Shown piece by piece: positions 7,166 through 14,116 of a stretch of 30,416 nucleotides of DNA. Made by a program: the position numbers and the translations under genes. The notes below the pieces were generated by a model. It ran no database searches. It was not told the DNA's origin and was given only the letters and a program-made list of their open reading frames with translations. Within the stretch, counting starts at the first letter, position 1. Every line of letters starts with the position of its first letter. Location: positions 1 through 30,416 of the IMG/VR virus record IMGVR_UViG_3300034072_002212; one strand, given 5' to 3'. This DNA is from a virus.

Positions 7166-8697
7166 CAGTTGGCCCGAACCCGAACCAGCCAGATATCCAC
7201 GCCGGGTTCTTCGCCCTCGGTTACTACCTTGCGCTTGGCATAGACAGCGTAGCCGTCCTTGGTAGTATCCTCGCGGCTGACCACCATGACACCCGGGCCG
7301 CTCATGGTCATCGTGCCCTCAACTGTGATGTTGGTCCCGCCAATCATCCGCATGCCGTTGGGGTTGAGGGAGTCGAAGGGCAGAAGCGCACGGCCGCCCA
7401 GCTCGCTGTTGTAGGGATAATTCTTGACCAGAATCTCATCGCGCTTGAGGTCGGCCTTCTCGAGCTCTTCGCGCAAATCCTCGGGCAGTTCATCCCAGAC
7501 CGTGGGGTCATCGTCGTGGACGAGATCCGCACCCTTGAAGATGCCGCGATCGCGTTCGCCACGAGCCTTGACGTCCTGCTCCTTCTCGGCCTGCTGGCGA
7601 CGGCGCTTCATTTCCTTGCGCTCGTTCTCCTGATGCTCGGCGCGAGCAGCTTCCGCGTGATCGCTCAGCTTGGGACGGGCCATGCCCTCGCCGCGCCGGA
7701 TGCGGTCATCACCCTTGACGTTGATCACGGAGTCAGCCGAACCATCGCCGCGCAGAACAGCCGCGAAGTCCTCAGGGCTGAACACCTTGCGGCCACCCTT
7801 GGCTTCAGCGACCTTTTCCGCGTGAGCAGCTTCAGCCGCGGCCTTTGCGACCTCGTCGACTTCGCCACCGCTCTTGTGTGCCATCACGCTCGTGATGCTG
7901 TCGAGGTCGATGCTACCGTCCTCGTTGCGCTCGGCCTTGATGTCCTCGATGAAGATCTCGCCGGCCTGTGCCTTGGCCTTCTGTGGAACCTCGCCGTCAT
8001 TGTAGACGCCCTGGACGTCAGGAACGCCCATACCCTTGAGGGCTTCGGCGAGCTCCTCGTTGGTCTTACTGTCATAGTCGGTGTTGGGGTCGAATTCCTT
8101 GAGCGCCTCCTGCGCCTGGGTGCGACCATATGCACCAGGGACATTGTTGGCGCCAGGACGTTCGCGACCGCTCCGCTGAGCATCGGCGCCGCCGAAGGAG
8201 TCGTCGGACAGGGTGCCCTGCTTCCGCATCTCCTTCATCTGTTCCTTCATCTTCTTGTCCGCCTCGACCTCTTCCTCGGTCCGGCGATCCCAGGGATCGT
8301 GCTGATCCAGGCCGAACCGCTCTTCGATGGTGCGGTTCTTTTCCTCTTCGGTCATCGTGGCCGCTTCATGCTTGATCTTGGCGTCATGGAGCATGTCAGC
8401 CTGGCGATCACGCCCGGCCATGCTCTTGACTTCCTGAAGCATGGACCACTCGGCCCAGAAGGCATCGCGCTGCACTTCGTCGTCATGATAAACGGCGAGA
8501 ACGCTATGCTTGTAGCCCTTGTAGGTTTCGGAGCGCATCGCGTCGAGGAAGTTTGACGCGTAGGTCTCGTTCCAGTTGCGATTGTCTTCCTGGCCGGTCA
8601 CGGCCTCGACGAAAGCCGTATATTCCTCGACAGTGTCACCCGCCACAACCAGCGTGGCCACTCGACTGTCGAGCATTTCCTTGTAACCGTAGATCAT
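7165..8697 (-). CDS. Large charged low-complexity protein, 510 aa
   Basis: The N-terminal 100 residues seem globular (MIYGYKEMLDSRVATLVVAG). The middle (about 110-390) is a long, strongly charged and mostly disordered or coiled region rich in Glu, Lys, Ala and Asp. The C-terminal 110 residues look beta-rich (GGTNITVEGTMTMSGPGVMVV) and end in VDIWLVRVRAN. No enzyme motif is visible. Such an arrangement would suit a scaffold or a multi-partner protein, but that is a guess. CAGGAG lies correctly before ATG 8697, and a sigma70-like promoter lies upstream. The downstream gene is coupled by TGATG. Confidence 0.75.
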   Translation of the reverse strand: MIYGYKEMLDSRVATLVVAGDTVEEYTAFVEAVTGQEDNRNWNETYASNFLDAMRSETYKGYKHSVLAVYHDDEVQRDAFWAEWSMLQEVKSMAGRDRQADMLHDAKIKHEAATMTEEEKNRTIEERFGLDQHDPWDRRTEEEVEADKKMKEQMKEMRKQGTLSDDSFGGADAQRSGRERPGANNVPGAYGRTQAQEALKEFDPNTDYDSKTNEELAEALKGMGVPDVQGVYNDGEVPQKAKAQAGEIFIEDIKAERNEDGSIDLDSITSVMAHKSGGEVDEVAKAAAEAAHAEKVAEAKGGRKVFSPEDFAAVLRGDGSADSVINVKGDDRIRRGEGMARPKLSDHAEAARAEHQENERKEMKRRRQQAEKEQDVKARGERDRGIFKGADLVHDDDPTVWDELPEDLREELEKADLKRDEILVKNYPYNSELGGRALLPFDSLNPNGMRMIGGTNITVEGTMTMSGPGVMVVSREDTTKDGYAVYAKRKVVTEGEEPGVDIWLVRVRAN

Positions 8698-8724
8698 GCT
8701 CGCTCCTGGAATTAGATCATCGCC

Positions 8725-8752
8725 GTTATAGCTGGAAACACCAGGGCGTCAA
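8725..8752 (-). promoter_or_regulatory. Sigma70-like promoter (TTGACG, 16 nt, TATAAC)
   Basis: Minus strand TTGACG at 8752-8747, a 16-nt spacer, and TATAAC at 8730-8725, about 28 nt before the ATG of the 510-residue protein. The 16-nt spacer is shared with most of the other TTGAC promoters here. Confidence 0.65.
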
Positions 8753-8757
8753 CACCA

Positions 8758-9165
8758 TTATGGTGCTGTAGGACCTCCCAGTTCAAAGTCTAATTGATAG
8801 GCATTCTTGCGGTTCTGTAGATTTTTGACGTTCACATAGTAGGTCTTATGTGAGTCCAGGAACAAGCGGTCATCCTCGCGATCAACCTTGAGAAAGCTGT
8901 CGTGGATCATGAACTTATCAGCACGTCGTTTGGCCCGGTGATGACCAAAGCCCGGATTAAGAACCAACCCATCTAGTGGTTCTTCGGAGATCCAAACGTC
9001 AATGCTGAAGTCTTGGCTGTTGGGCAGAATGTGCGCCACCGTAAGCTCAACTGAGCCAAACATAGGAACGCGAAGCTCAAACACATGGGTGTGGCCAGGA
9101 AGGATAGCATATTGCCCATATGGGTCACGCTGATCAACGGCATATTGAGTGATGATTGTGTCCAT
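8758..9165 (-). CDS. Unknown small beta-rich protein, 135 aa
   Basis: MDTIITQYAVDQRDPYGQYA opens a protein with alternating hydrophobic and polar stretches that suggest a beta sandwich (HVFELRVPMFGSVELTVAHI, FSIDVWISEE, TYYVNVKNL). It would suit a structural or decoration protein, but no family is recognised. The frame stays open upstream through the tRNA gene, so the ATG at 9165, just downstream of the tRNA, is taken as the true start. There is no strong ribosome-binding site. CTACTAAGTAG, a palindrome, lies just before the start. Confidence 0.65.
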   Translation of the reverse strand: MDTIITQYAVDQRDPYGQYAILPGHTHVFELRVPMFGSVELTVAHILPNSQDFSIDVWISEEPLDGLVLNPGFGHHRAKRRADKFMIHDSFLKVDREDDRLFLDSHKTYYVNVKNLQNRKNAYQLDFELGGPTAP

Positions 9166-9183
9166 GTGTCTACTTAGTAGGCA

Positions 9184-9255
9184 TGGAGCCCCTGTAGGGA
9201 GTCGAACCCTATCTTTAGGCTTAGAAGACCCAAGTCCCGATCCGCAGGCAGGGGC
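9184..9255 (-). tRNA. tRNA-Arg (anticodon TCT), short D-arm
   Basis: Minus strand: acceptor GCCCCTG pairs with CAGGGGC, followed by discriminator T and an encoded CCA (9186-9184). The T-arm is TAGGG-TTCGACT-CCCTA. The anticodon loop CTTCTAA reads TCT with U33 and A37, closed by TGGGT/GCCTA (two G-U pairs). Between the acceptor and anticodon stems there are only 16 nt, so the D-arm is shorter than normal and the total is 72 nt with CCA. It would read AGA, a codon rare in GC-rich hosts. A late-type TAAATA motif lies about 9 nt upstream. Confidence 0.75.
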
Positions 9256-9263
9256 GGATACGA

Positions 9264-9271
9264 TATTTACC
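9264..9271 (-). promoter_or_regulatory. Late promoter core (GGTAAATA) before the tRNA
   Basis: The minus strand reads GGTAAATA, ending 8 nt before the tRNA acceptor stem. It may drive the tRNA and the downstream 8758-9165 gene. Confidence 0.45.
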
Positions 9272-9331
9272 TGAGAATGGGTCTCTTCCAAGTCATAGGT
9301 GTATGGTAGAGCATCCCAGACTAGATGTCAA

Positions 9332-9339
9332 ACTAAATA
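9332..9339 (+). promoter_or_regulatory. Late promoter core (ACTAAATA)
   Basis: ACTAAATA ends 5 nt before ATG 9345. If used as a T4-type late promoter, transcription would start at or next to the start codon. Confidence 0.45.
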
Positions 9340-9344
9340 TGGAC

Positions 9345-9608
9345 ATGAGACTCTGGGAACTCCTCACACCACCAGCTCGCAAGATCAACGAAGACGGGAA
9401 GATCATTCCCGGCGTCAACACCACTGTGGACGTCAAGCCCGGTGAAACTGAGCGTCAGGCTGCGAAGTTTGGGAACAAGCTAGATAGCAAAGGTCGTCCA
9501 CCGTTGCTATCGGGTAGCTACGGGGACGACTCAGCTAGGTTCTCAGCGAACCAGGGTGACCCGTTTTACGGGTCCGATGGCACTCGACTTACGGCCTCAC
9601 GTAAGTGA
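9345..9608 (+). CDS. Small probable late/virion protein, 87 aa
   Basis: MRLWELLTPPARK opens the protein and resembles the N-termini of the 5943 (MRGWLKLFE) and 17694 (MRAREFLFE) proteins, although it lacks the acidic residue after the leucines. The rest is polar, Gly-, Lys- and Asp-rich and probably unstructured. The frame is open to ATG 9303, but the late-promoter motif at 9332-9339 and the N-terminal similarity favour 9345 (9339 is also possible). There is no ribosome-binding site. The 3' end overlaps the convergent kinase gene by 20 nt. Confidence 0.6.
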   Translation: MRLWELLTPPARKINEDGKIIPGVNTTVDVKPGETERQAAKFGNKLDSKGRPPLLSGSYGDDSARFSANQGDPFYGSDGTRLTASRK

Positions 9609-10074
9609 TCTTGGAGAAGCCCTCTTCCTTGGTAGGGGCTTGGTAACGCTTCTGCATGGACAGCAATGCCACGTAGGGCACGCTCTTCCCTGTTGCCAGC
9701 TTCCGCGCTTCCATCCGACGCTTTAGTTCAGCATCATCCACCACAAAGACCACGGCCTCTACCTCGGTCCCCTCGGGGAGGTCCTTGAAGTAGTCCTTGC
9801 GGTTCTTCGCACTCATCGAGGTGCGGTCGATGATGACATTCTTTCCAGCATTCAGAGCGTTCCTGTATGCGTACTTGAACGTCTTGTTGAACTGACCCCA
9901 CGGCGCCTTGGGGTGCGCTTCGTCGTAGGTCAAGCCCCGTTCCTTGGCCCACTCCTCAACTAGATCATCAGTCGAGGCAACCACCCATTCCTCCGTCTGC
10001 GTGGCCAGGAACTTTTCCCGCCACGTGGACTTGCCAGACGCCGGAGGCCCGATAAGGATGATTAGCTTTGCCAT
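9589..10074 (-). CDS. Polynucleotide 5'-kinase-like P-loop kinase
   Basis: 161 residues. Walker A is GPPASGKST at residues 9-17 with W18 following, as in T4 polynucleotide kinase. STDDLVEEW fits the substrate-binding DD region, IIDRTSMSAKNR (about 85-96) the lid region, and KSVPYVALLSMQKRY the C-terminal part that aligns with T4 PseT. The phosphatase domain of PseT is absent, so only phosphate transfer to a 5'-OH end (RNA or DNA repair, for example of cut tRNAs) is expected. The start lies only 6 nt after a perfect-spacing sigma70 promoter, so the message is probably leaderless. Confidence 0.85.
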   Translation of the reverse strand: MAKLIILIGPPASGKSTWREKFLATQTEEWVVASTDDLVEEWAKERGLTYDEAHPKAPWGQFNKTFKYAYRNALNAGKNVIIDRTSMSAKNRKDYFKDLPEGTEVEAVVFVVDDAELKRRMEARKLATGKSVPYVALLSMQKRYQAPTKEEGFSKITYVRP

Positions 10075-10080
10075 ACCCTC

Positions 10081-10109
10081 ACAATAGAGTAGGCATCACC
10101 TGCTGTCAA
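10081..10109 (-). promoter_or_regulatory. Sigma70-like promoter for a leaderless gene (TTGACA, 17 nt, TATTGT)
   Basis: TTGACA at 10109-10104, a 17-nt spacer and TATTGT at 10086-10081 on the minus strand. Only GAGGGT separates the -10 box from ATG 10074, so transcription should begin at or next to the A of the start codon. Confidence 0.7.
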
Positions 10110-10110
10110 C

Positions 10111-11010
10111 CTATTCCACAGGATAAAGGCGACGAACGTCAGCCTCAAGGCTTTCCATAAACGTCACCCCGTAACCTGGATTGGCGACATCCATGGCATC
10201 AATGAGATGCTTGGGAAGGTCGTTCTCAATGTCCGGGCAGCACGAAGCGACCGCCACTGACACCGCTGCCGCACTGTCGGTATCCCCGCCGCGATCAATA
10301 GCATCGTAGATGATGTGAGAGAGCTTGTCGAACTTGGTCAGCGCGTGAACCATATAGGACGAAATGCTGCTGCTCTTGATCGTCGTAGGCTTGCCTTCAT
10401 CCTGCTGATCTACCAAGTAGGCCCAGCGGTAGGCATCATCCCGACCGTTGACCCAGTCAACGTGGTTCATCAACCAACCCTGAAGGCATTCCTTGTTGTC
10501 GATACCCTGGTTGAAATAATAGACGGATAGAGCGACGATCTGCGCGTCCACCGCAGTAATGGGATGGTGGGTGGAGATTGCCTGGATTGTGGCCGCCAGC
10601 TTGACGATCTCCGTGTCAGGCAGAAGACCAAGCGGGGCCACGCCCATGACGCTGCCATTGCTTTCCTTGGTTCGGCTGATAGCCATGAGGAACTCATCGG
10701 CATCAGGAATGCCTTTGATAAAAGCCTGATAGCCACGGCTGTAACCCTCACGTGGGTCCTGACAATAGGCTCGCAGGTATGCGTCTACGTAGGTGTGAGG
10801 GTTGAACATCTCTGCCATGGGCCCACCGCTGGTCATAACCAGACAGTTAGCAATCGCCCGCTGAGTGTCGTCGGTATATTGTCCCGGCTTCAGCTCAACA
10901 TAGGTTGGATGCTGGAGAAACTCTTTGAAGTCGATCGGGGCGGTTTGTTGCTTGCGGGCAAACTCCCACGCGATTGCGTAGGCGTCCGCCACTGCCATTT
11001 CTACCAGCAT
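10111..11010 (-). CDS. ADP-ribosylglycohydrolase (DraG/ARH family)
   Basis: 299 residues, close to the usual family length. Typical metal-binding motifs are visible: YTDDT at 45-49, SNGSVMGVAPLGL at 117-129 and GGDTDS at 241-246. VADA at 7-10 replaces the usual N-terminal GDA. These enzymes use two Mg ions to remove ADP-ribose from arginine or other targets, or hydrolyse related ADP-ribose adducts. In a phage the enzyme might reverse host ADP-ribosylation, tune a phage ADP-ribosyltransferase, or act in NAD metabolism; the sequence cannot decide. ATG 11010 has AAGGAG six bases upstream; the longer open frame upstream overlaps the neighbouring gene. Confidence 0.85.
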   Translation of the reverse strand: MLVEMAVADAYAIAWEFARKQQTAPIDFKEFLQHPTYVELKPGQYTDDTQRAIANCLVMTSGGPMAEMFNPHTYVDAYLRAYCQDPREGYSRGYQAFIKGIPDADEFLMAISRTKESNGSVMGVAPLGLLPDTEIVKLAATIQAISTHHPITAVDAQIVALSVYYFNQGIDNKECLQGWLMNHVDWVNGRDDAYRWAYLVDQQDEGKPTTIKSSSISSYMVHALTKFDKLSHIIYDAIDRGGDTDSAAAVSVAVASCCPDIENDLPKHLIDAMDVANPGYGVTFMESLEADVRRLYPVE

Positions 11011-11020
11011 TGTGGTCTCC

Positions 11021-11281
11021 TTAGAAGGGAAAGTGACCCCACGAGTTACCGAAGAGCTTGCGAATGGTCGCAGCCTCCTCAGGTGTGATTTCCGTGACAG
11101 TGAAGTCATCGTCCTCGAAGTCGCCCTCGTCTTCCCAACCCTCGTTGGTGCCGAACATAAAGGTATGCTCCGAGAGGTCACCCTTCTCTTTCAGCCAGTC
11201 AGCTTCACTGTTGTAGATCTTGTAGCCATAGACATCGAACTCGTCGGCCCAATCCTTCTGGAACTTAACTAGCACTGGCAC
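11021..11281 (-). CDS. Small acidic phage protein, 86 aa
   Basis: The start is GTG at 11281 with AGGAG seven bases upstream; the frame stays open further but would overlap most of the acyltransferase 3' end. The opening VPVLVKFQKDWADEFDVYGY resembles uncharacterised proteins of many phages. The centre is very acidic (EGWEDEGDFEDDDF). It overlaps the upstream acyltransferase gene by 17 nt and the ADP-ribosylglycohydrolase start follows after 10 nt. Function unknown. Confidence 0.7.
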   Translation of the reverse strand: MPVLVKFQKDWADEFDVYGYKIYNSEADWLKEKGDLSEHTFMFGTNEGWEDEGDFEDDDFTVTEITPEEAATIRKLFGNSWGHFPF

Positions 11282-12041
11282 GGGTCTTCTCCTTTGCGAA
11301 ATGAACCATAGTCGAGGGTCCTGGGTCCACTCCCTTGGCTTCCGCGAAGAGCTTGCGCGTGGAACCTTCAATTGATTCCTCGAGCCGCTTCATGAACTCA
11401 GCCTTGGAAAGTCCAGGCGGGATGGGTTCAAGGTATTCCACGACAGCATTGCCGGGAGTCTTGTTGAACTGTGTCTGTTCCCAGAAGCAACCAAGGTTCG
11501 TCCCTGCAGGAACCACTGGCACATGGTGGGCGCTGTAGAGTGCGTAGATGCCCAGGCGGTAACGATGGTGCGTTCCTGGCTTTGAGAGGTGACCCTCAGG
11601 GTAGATGAGGATCCGCTTGCCTTCCGCGAATGCCTGCTCGGCACCTCGCATCAGGTCTTCCTTGCTCTGTCCACCGCCACAAGAGTCGACCACGATGGCG
11701 CCAATCTTGCGAAGCAATCCCTTGAGCAGCGGGATCTTTTCCAAGTGATTGCCGGTCACGAAGACCAGATCATCCACAACACTGAAGCTTGCGAAACCGT
11801 CACCCCAGCTCTGGTGCTTGGGAGCGAGAATGAAAGCACCCTTGGGTAAGTTCTCGAGTCCACGATGTTCCACGCGGATCCCAGCTACCGCCTTCATGGC
11901 CCAAAGCATTCTCTGGGCATAGCGACGCACGATCCAGCGCGTGATCAGCTTGCCAGGGAAGATCACCGAAAGCGTTGCCATGAACACATAGCTGACGCTC
12001 AGAAAATAGTAGGCGAACAGAAAGGCTGCGCTGCGGATCAC
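11265..12041 (-). CDS. PlsC-like 1-acyl-glycerol-3-phosphate acyltransferase
   Basis: 258 residues. A hydrophobic N-terminus (about 5-28) should anchor it in the inner membrane. The LPLAT motifs are present: HQSWGD (H76 and D81 of HX4D), YPEGH at 147-151 in place of FPEGT, and a VVPAGTN segment of motif IV. PlsC makes phosphatidic acid by acylating lysophosphatidic acid; relatives remodel other lysolipids. Phage-encoded members are uncommon and suggest alteration of host membrane lipids. The start is GTG at 12041, overlapping the upstream stop as GTGA, so translation is coupled. The EGH form of motif III leaves the exact substrate open. Confidence 0.85.
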   Translation of the reverse strand: MIRSAAFLFAYYFLSVSYVFMATLSVIFPGKLITRWIVRRYAQRMLWAMKAVAGIRVEHRGLENLPKGAFILAPKHQSWGDGFASFSVVDDLVFVTGNHLEKIPLLKGLLRKIGAIVVDSCGGGQSKEDLMRGAEQAFAEGKRILIYPEGHLSKPGTHHRYRLGIYALYSAHHVPVVPAGTNLGCFWEQTQFNKTPGNAVVEYLEPIPPGLSKAEFMKRLEESIEGSTRKLFAEAKGVDPGPSTMVHFAKEKTRASAS

Positions 12042-12595
12042 TGATCGCCGTCCCGTGCTGCGAGGTTGGCGGCCTTGTAGGCTTCGCCGCGGGCGCGCTT
12101 GGCATCCTTGCTCTGCCGGATCTCTGCCAGCTTGGCCTTGACTTTGCTGTCAATGAGGGCTTGGCCCTGTGGACTCTCGAGGAACTCTTCAACGCTCTTG
12201 CGCGTCTGCCGGTTGTCATCTTCCTTGAGCAACTGGCGTGCCAGCTCTAGCTGATCCGCTCGCTCACGCTCATCACGGGCCATCCGATGATAGTTGGACT
12301 CCTCGTCATACTTCTCCCAGGAGTTGGTATCGTGGTCCCAATGCCTGGAGTCGTAGATCTTACAATCCACCATGAATCCCAGGAGTGTGAGACTGAAGCC
12401 CACACTCGCATGGTCAGAGCCAGTGGGGATCAGATCGAGATTGAAGCTGAAGAGCTCATTCCAGCCGAAATAGTCGGTCTGCCACTCAAAGGATTTGTTC
12501 TCGCTGATGTTGCGATGAGCGTAGGTCGAGAACCACTTCATGGGGCGGTTCTTCGCCCAACCATGTGGCAACGTGAGGTTGAGTCTGAAAGTCAT
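12038..12595 (-). CDS. Unknown protein, 185 aa
   Basis: The N-terminal 95 residues look like a beta domain with many aromatics (MTFRLNLTLPHGWAKN, VGFSLTLLGFMVDCKIYDSR). The C-terminal 80 residues form a charged helix rich in Lys, Glu, Arg and Ala (about 105-185). No family is recognised. It shares a GTGA junction with the downstream acyltransferase gene. ATG 12595 lies only 8 nt after a TATAAC box and has no good ribosome-binding site, so a leaderless or near-leaderless message is likely. Confidence 0.65.
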   Translation of the reverse strand: MTFRLNLTLPHGWAKNRPMKWFSTYAHRNISENKSFEWQTDYFGWNELFSFNLDLIPTGSDHASVGFSLTLLGFMVDCKIYDSRHWDHDTNSWEKYDEESNYHRMARDERERADQLELARQLLKEDDNRQTRKSVEEFLESPQGQALIDSKVKAKLAEIRQSKDAKRARGEAYKAANLAARDGDQ

Positions 12596-12603
12596 AGCAC
12601 CGC

Positions 12604-12630
12604 GTTATAGGACTGCGGTGCACTTGTCAA
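12604..12630 (-). promoter_or_regulatory. Sigma70-like promoter (TTGACA, 15 nt, TATAAC)
   Basis: TTGACA at 12630-12625, a 15-nt spacer, TATAAC at 12609-12604, then 8 nt to ATG 12595. A 7-bp inverted repeat (GCACCGC at 12597-12603 and GCGGTGC at 12615-12621) brackets the -10 box. It is placed directly after the strong terminator at 12632-12669. Confidence 0.6.
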
Positions 12631-12631
12631 A

Positions 12632-12669
12632 ACAAATGGCGTCGGGGCCCAACCCCCGACGCCATTTGT
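12632..12669 (-). terminator. Rho-independent terminator, 16-bp perfect stem
   Basis: ACAAATGGCGTCGGGG (12632-12647) and its exact complement (12654-12669) form a 16-bp stem with a 6-nt loop. On the minus strand the stem ends in ATTTGT and is followed by TTTG, a short U tract. It lies 22 nt after the stop of the WYL-like gene and ends that transcription unit. Confidence 0.85.
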
Positions 12670-12690
12670 CCAACCTAGGGAGCGGTTGAC

Positions 12691-13053
12691 TTAGGCCGCG
12701 ACTGTGTCAGCGGGATTTGAAACACGAGTGGGAAGATCCTTGCCGATACCTGTAGCAGCGTAGATCTCATCCCACTTGGTAAAATGGGCTTCACCCTCAG
12801 GGTGGTGTTCGATCCGTTCGCCGGTGAGCTTGACGCTCTTCACGCGGCGCATGTCATAACGACGCATCCCAGATTCACCGCCACTGACCTGATATCCGTA
12901 GAGGCTCTCCTTGCCGTTCTTGCAGCCGTAGATCCAAGGCTCGACGATGCGCTCGGTGGGCTCTTCGCTCGAGGAATTCTCGCTATGATAGCGAAAGCAG
13001 ACTGTGAGCCTGCTTTCTATTGCGTCGACAAGGGTGGGATGCTGAGGTGTCAT
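12691..13053 (-). CDS. WYL-domain-like protein, 120 aa
   Basis: LVDAIESRLTVCFRYHS (about residues 8-24), then RIVEPWIYGCKNGKESLYGYQVSGGE, then MRRYDMRRVKSVKLTGE together follow the WYL pattern. That pattern is an opening ...AI..r..v.f.Y, EP..y, a Y/L-rich strand, and an R-x-(F/Y)-x-x-x-R-I/V close. WYL domains are small SH3-like folds that sense nucleic acid ends or nucleotides and often regulate DNA-damage or defence genes. This one stands alone, without a DNA-binding domain. ATG 13053 has GGAG six bases upstream; a GTG at 13065 overlaps that site. It is followed by a very strong terminator, so it may be a single-gene unit. Confidence 0.6.
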   Translation of the reverse strand: MTPQHPTLVDAIESRLTVCFRYHSENSSSEEPTERIVEPWIYGCKNGKESLYGYQVSGGESGMRRYDMRRVKSVKLTGERIEHHPEGEAHFTKWDEIYAATGIGKDLPTRVSNPADTVAA

Positions 13054-13085
13054 TTGGAACTCCACTTTGTTGCGTGGTAGAGCTA

Positions 13086-13117
13086 ATCAAGCACTTGTGT
13101 TCGTGCCTATCAAGCAC
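13086..13117. repeat. Direct repeat ATCAAGCAC, two copies 23 bp apart
   Basis: ATCAAGCAC occurs at 13086-13094 and 13109-13117 in the 109-nt gap upstream of the WYL-like gene. The spacing of about two helical turns would suit a pair of operator sites. No clear -35/-10 pair was found in this gap. Confidence 0.3.
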
Positions 13118-13162
13118 ATTCAACGCAAGAATCAAACAACCCGTCCACTAGCTGTGGACAAG

Positions 13163-13609
13163 TCAGGTAATGCGGAGTGGCTTCTGTTTGAATCCTGGCT
13201 TGCTGAAACGCTTCTCACAGTCACCTGTTGGCTTCCCAAAGAACGTTGGATCGAAATAGGTATCAACGCTGGTCTTAGGCGGTAAACCCTTGCGCGTCCG
13301 GCTGTGAACCTTGACTTCCTTGTAGGTCCAGGACAGCTTGAGCATCACATACTGGCTCTTGGTCAAGCCATAGGCGCAGAAGTGACGATCACACCAACCA
13401 TAGCTTCCATCCTCATACCAGCGAACCGGCACATCACGGAATTCGTTCCTGACTTCGGGGAACTGCTTACGGAGATGATTGATGAAGTCCTTGTTGGAGT
13501 TACGTGAATCCTTATAGCTGGGACTATAGAGATAAGAGGGATGGTTGATATAGAGGTTGATCAGTCCATCCTTGCGGACCAGAACCCGCACCTTGTTCTT
13601 CATGCTCAT
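13163..13609 (-). CDS. Unknown protein, paralogue of the upstream gene, 148 aa
   Basis: The segment FINHLRKQFPEVRNEFRDV ... CDRHFCAYGLTKSQYVMLKLSW aligns with FCNWLRKTFPHVPTEFRYV ... CDKHFVAYGLKGSELMMVKLAW of the adjacent 13606-14091 product. The two are therefore tandem duplicates that have diverged strongly at both ends. The shared core is basic with aromatic residues and a conserved Cys-Asp-(K/R)-His. No known domain is recognised. ATG 13609 overlaps the upstream stop as ATGA, and GAGG lies six bases before it. Confidence 0.7.
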   Translation of the reverse strand: MSMKNKVRVLVRKDGLINLYINHPSYLYSPSYKDSRNSNKDFINHLRKQFPEVRNEFRDVPVRWYEDGSYGWCDRHFCAYGLTKSQYVMLKLSWTYKEVKVHSRTRKGLPPKTSVDTYFDPTFFGKPTGDCEKRFSKPGFKQKPLRIT

Positions 13610-14091
13610 GCGGTCCTCACGGGCTTGGCTTTGGTCTTGTTCTCAATGCGCTTCACTAGCGCATCGCTGGGACGAAAGCCCGCAGGTGCTTCAATGGCGT
13701 AAGCCGAGGGATCTGGGTGAGTAGCGGTCTTGAGTCGACAAGGCTGAGATGTGAATTGCCAAGCCAACTTGACCATCATGAGCTCGCTTCCCTTGAGACC
13801 ATAGGCCACGAAATGCTTGTCGCAGTTCACAGTCTTGAAGCGACGCCGAGACCAATAGGATCCGCGACCAACACGAACTTGCTTGGTGTTGACGTAGCGG
13901 AACTCAGTAGGGACGTGTGGAAAGGTCTTGCGGAGCCAGTTACAGAACGCCCTGGTCTTGTTGGCTTTTTCCTTGCGCTCCTTGTCCTTCCAATAGGTCA
14001 GGGAGTCGTGAGGCACCAGGATACAGAAGTCATCGGGACCACGCTCCAGGATTCTGATTGGATAGTCTAGCTCTTGCATAATCCGCACCAT
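13606..14091 (-). CDS. Unknown protein, paralogue of the downstream gene, 161 aa
   Basis: It shares the WLRKTFPHVPTEFR and CDKHFVAYGL core with the downstream 13163-13609 product. A Lys-rich N-terminal helix and a basic Pro-rich tail are unique to it. ATG 14091 lies inside the loop of a 7-bp hairpin (CCGCACC at 14083-14089 paired with GGTGCGG at 14097-14103) and has no ribosome-binding site. The next in-frame ATG, 14079, follows the hairpin and is an alternative start. A CTAAATA late-promoter motif is 26 nt upstream. Confidence 0.65.
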   Translation of the reverse strand: MVRIMQELDYPIRILERGPDDFCILVPHDSLTYWKDKERKEKANKTRAFCNWLRKTFPHVPTEFRYVNTKQVRVGRGSYWSRRRFKTVNCDKHFVAYGLKGSELMMVKLAWQFTSQPCRLKTATHPDPSAYAIEAPAGFRPSDALVKRIENKTKAKPVRTA

Positions 14092-14116
14092 AAAGAGGTG
14101 CGGAGCAAGGTGTCAT

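Noticed and set aside
7516-8556. 346-aa plus-strand frame opposite the 510-aa gene
   Set aside because: Antisense shadow; the minus gene has a promoter, a good ribosome-binding site and a coupled neighbour.
9166-9291. N-terminal extension of the 8758-9165 gene
   Set aside because: It would run through the tRNA gene; the ATG after the tRNA is preferred.
11011-11181. N-terminal extension of the ADP-ribosylglycohydrolase
   Set aside because: It overlaps the 11021-11281 gene in another frame and lacks family similarity; ATG 11010 has a good ribosome-binding site.
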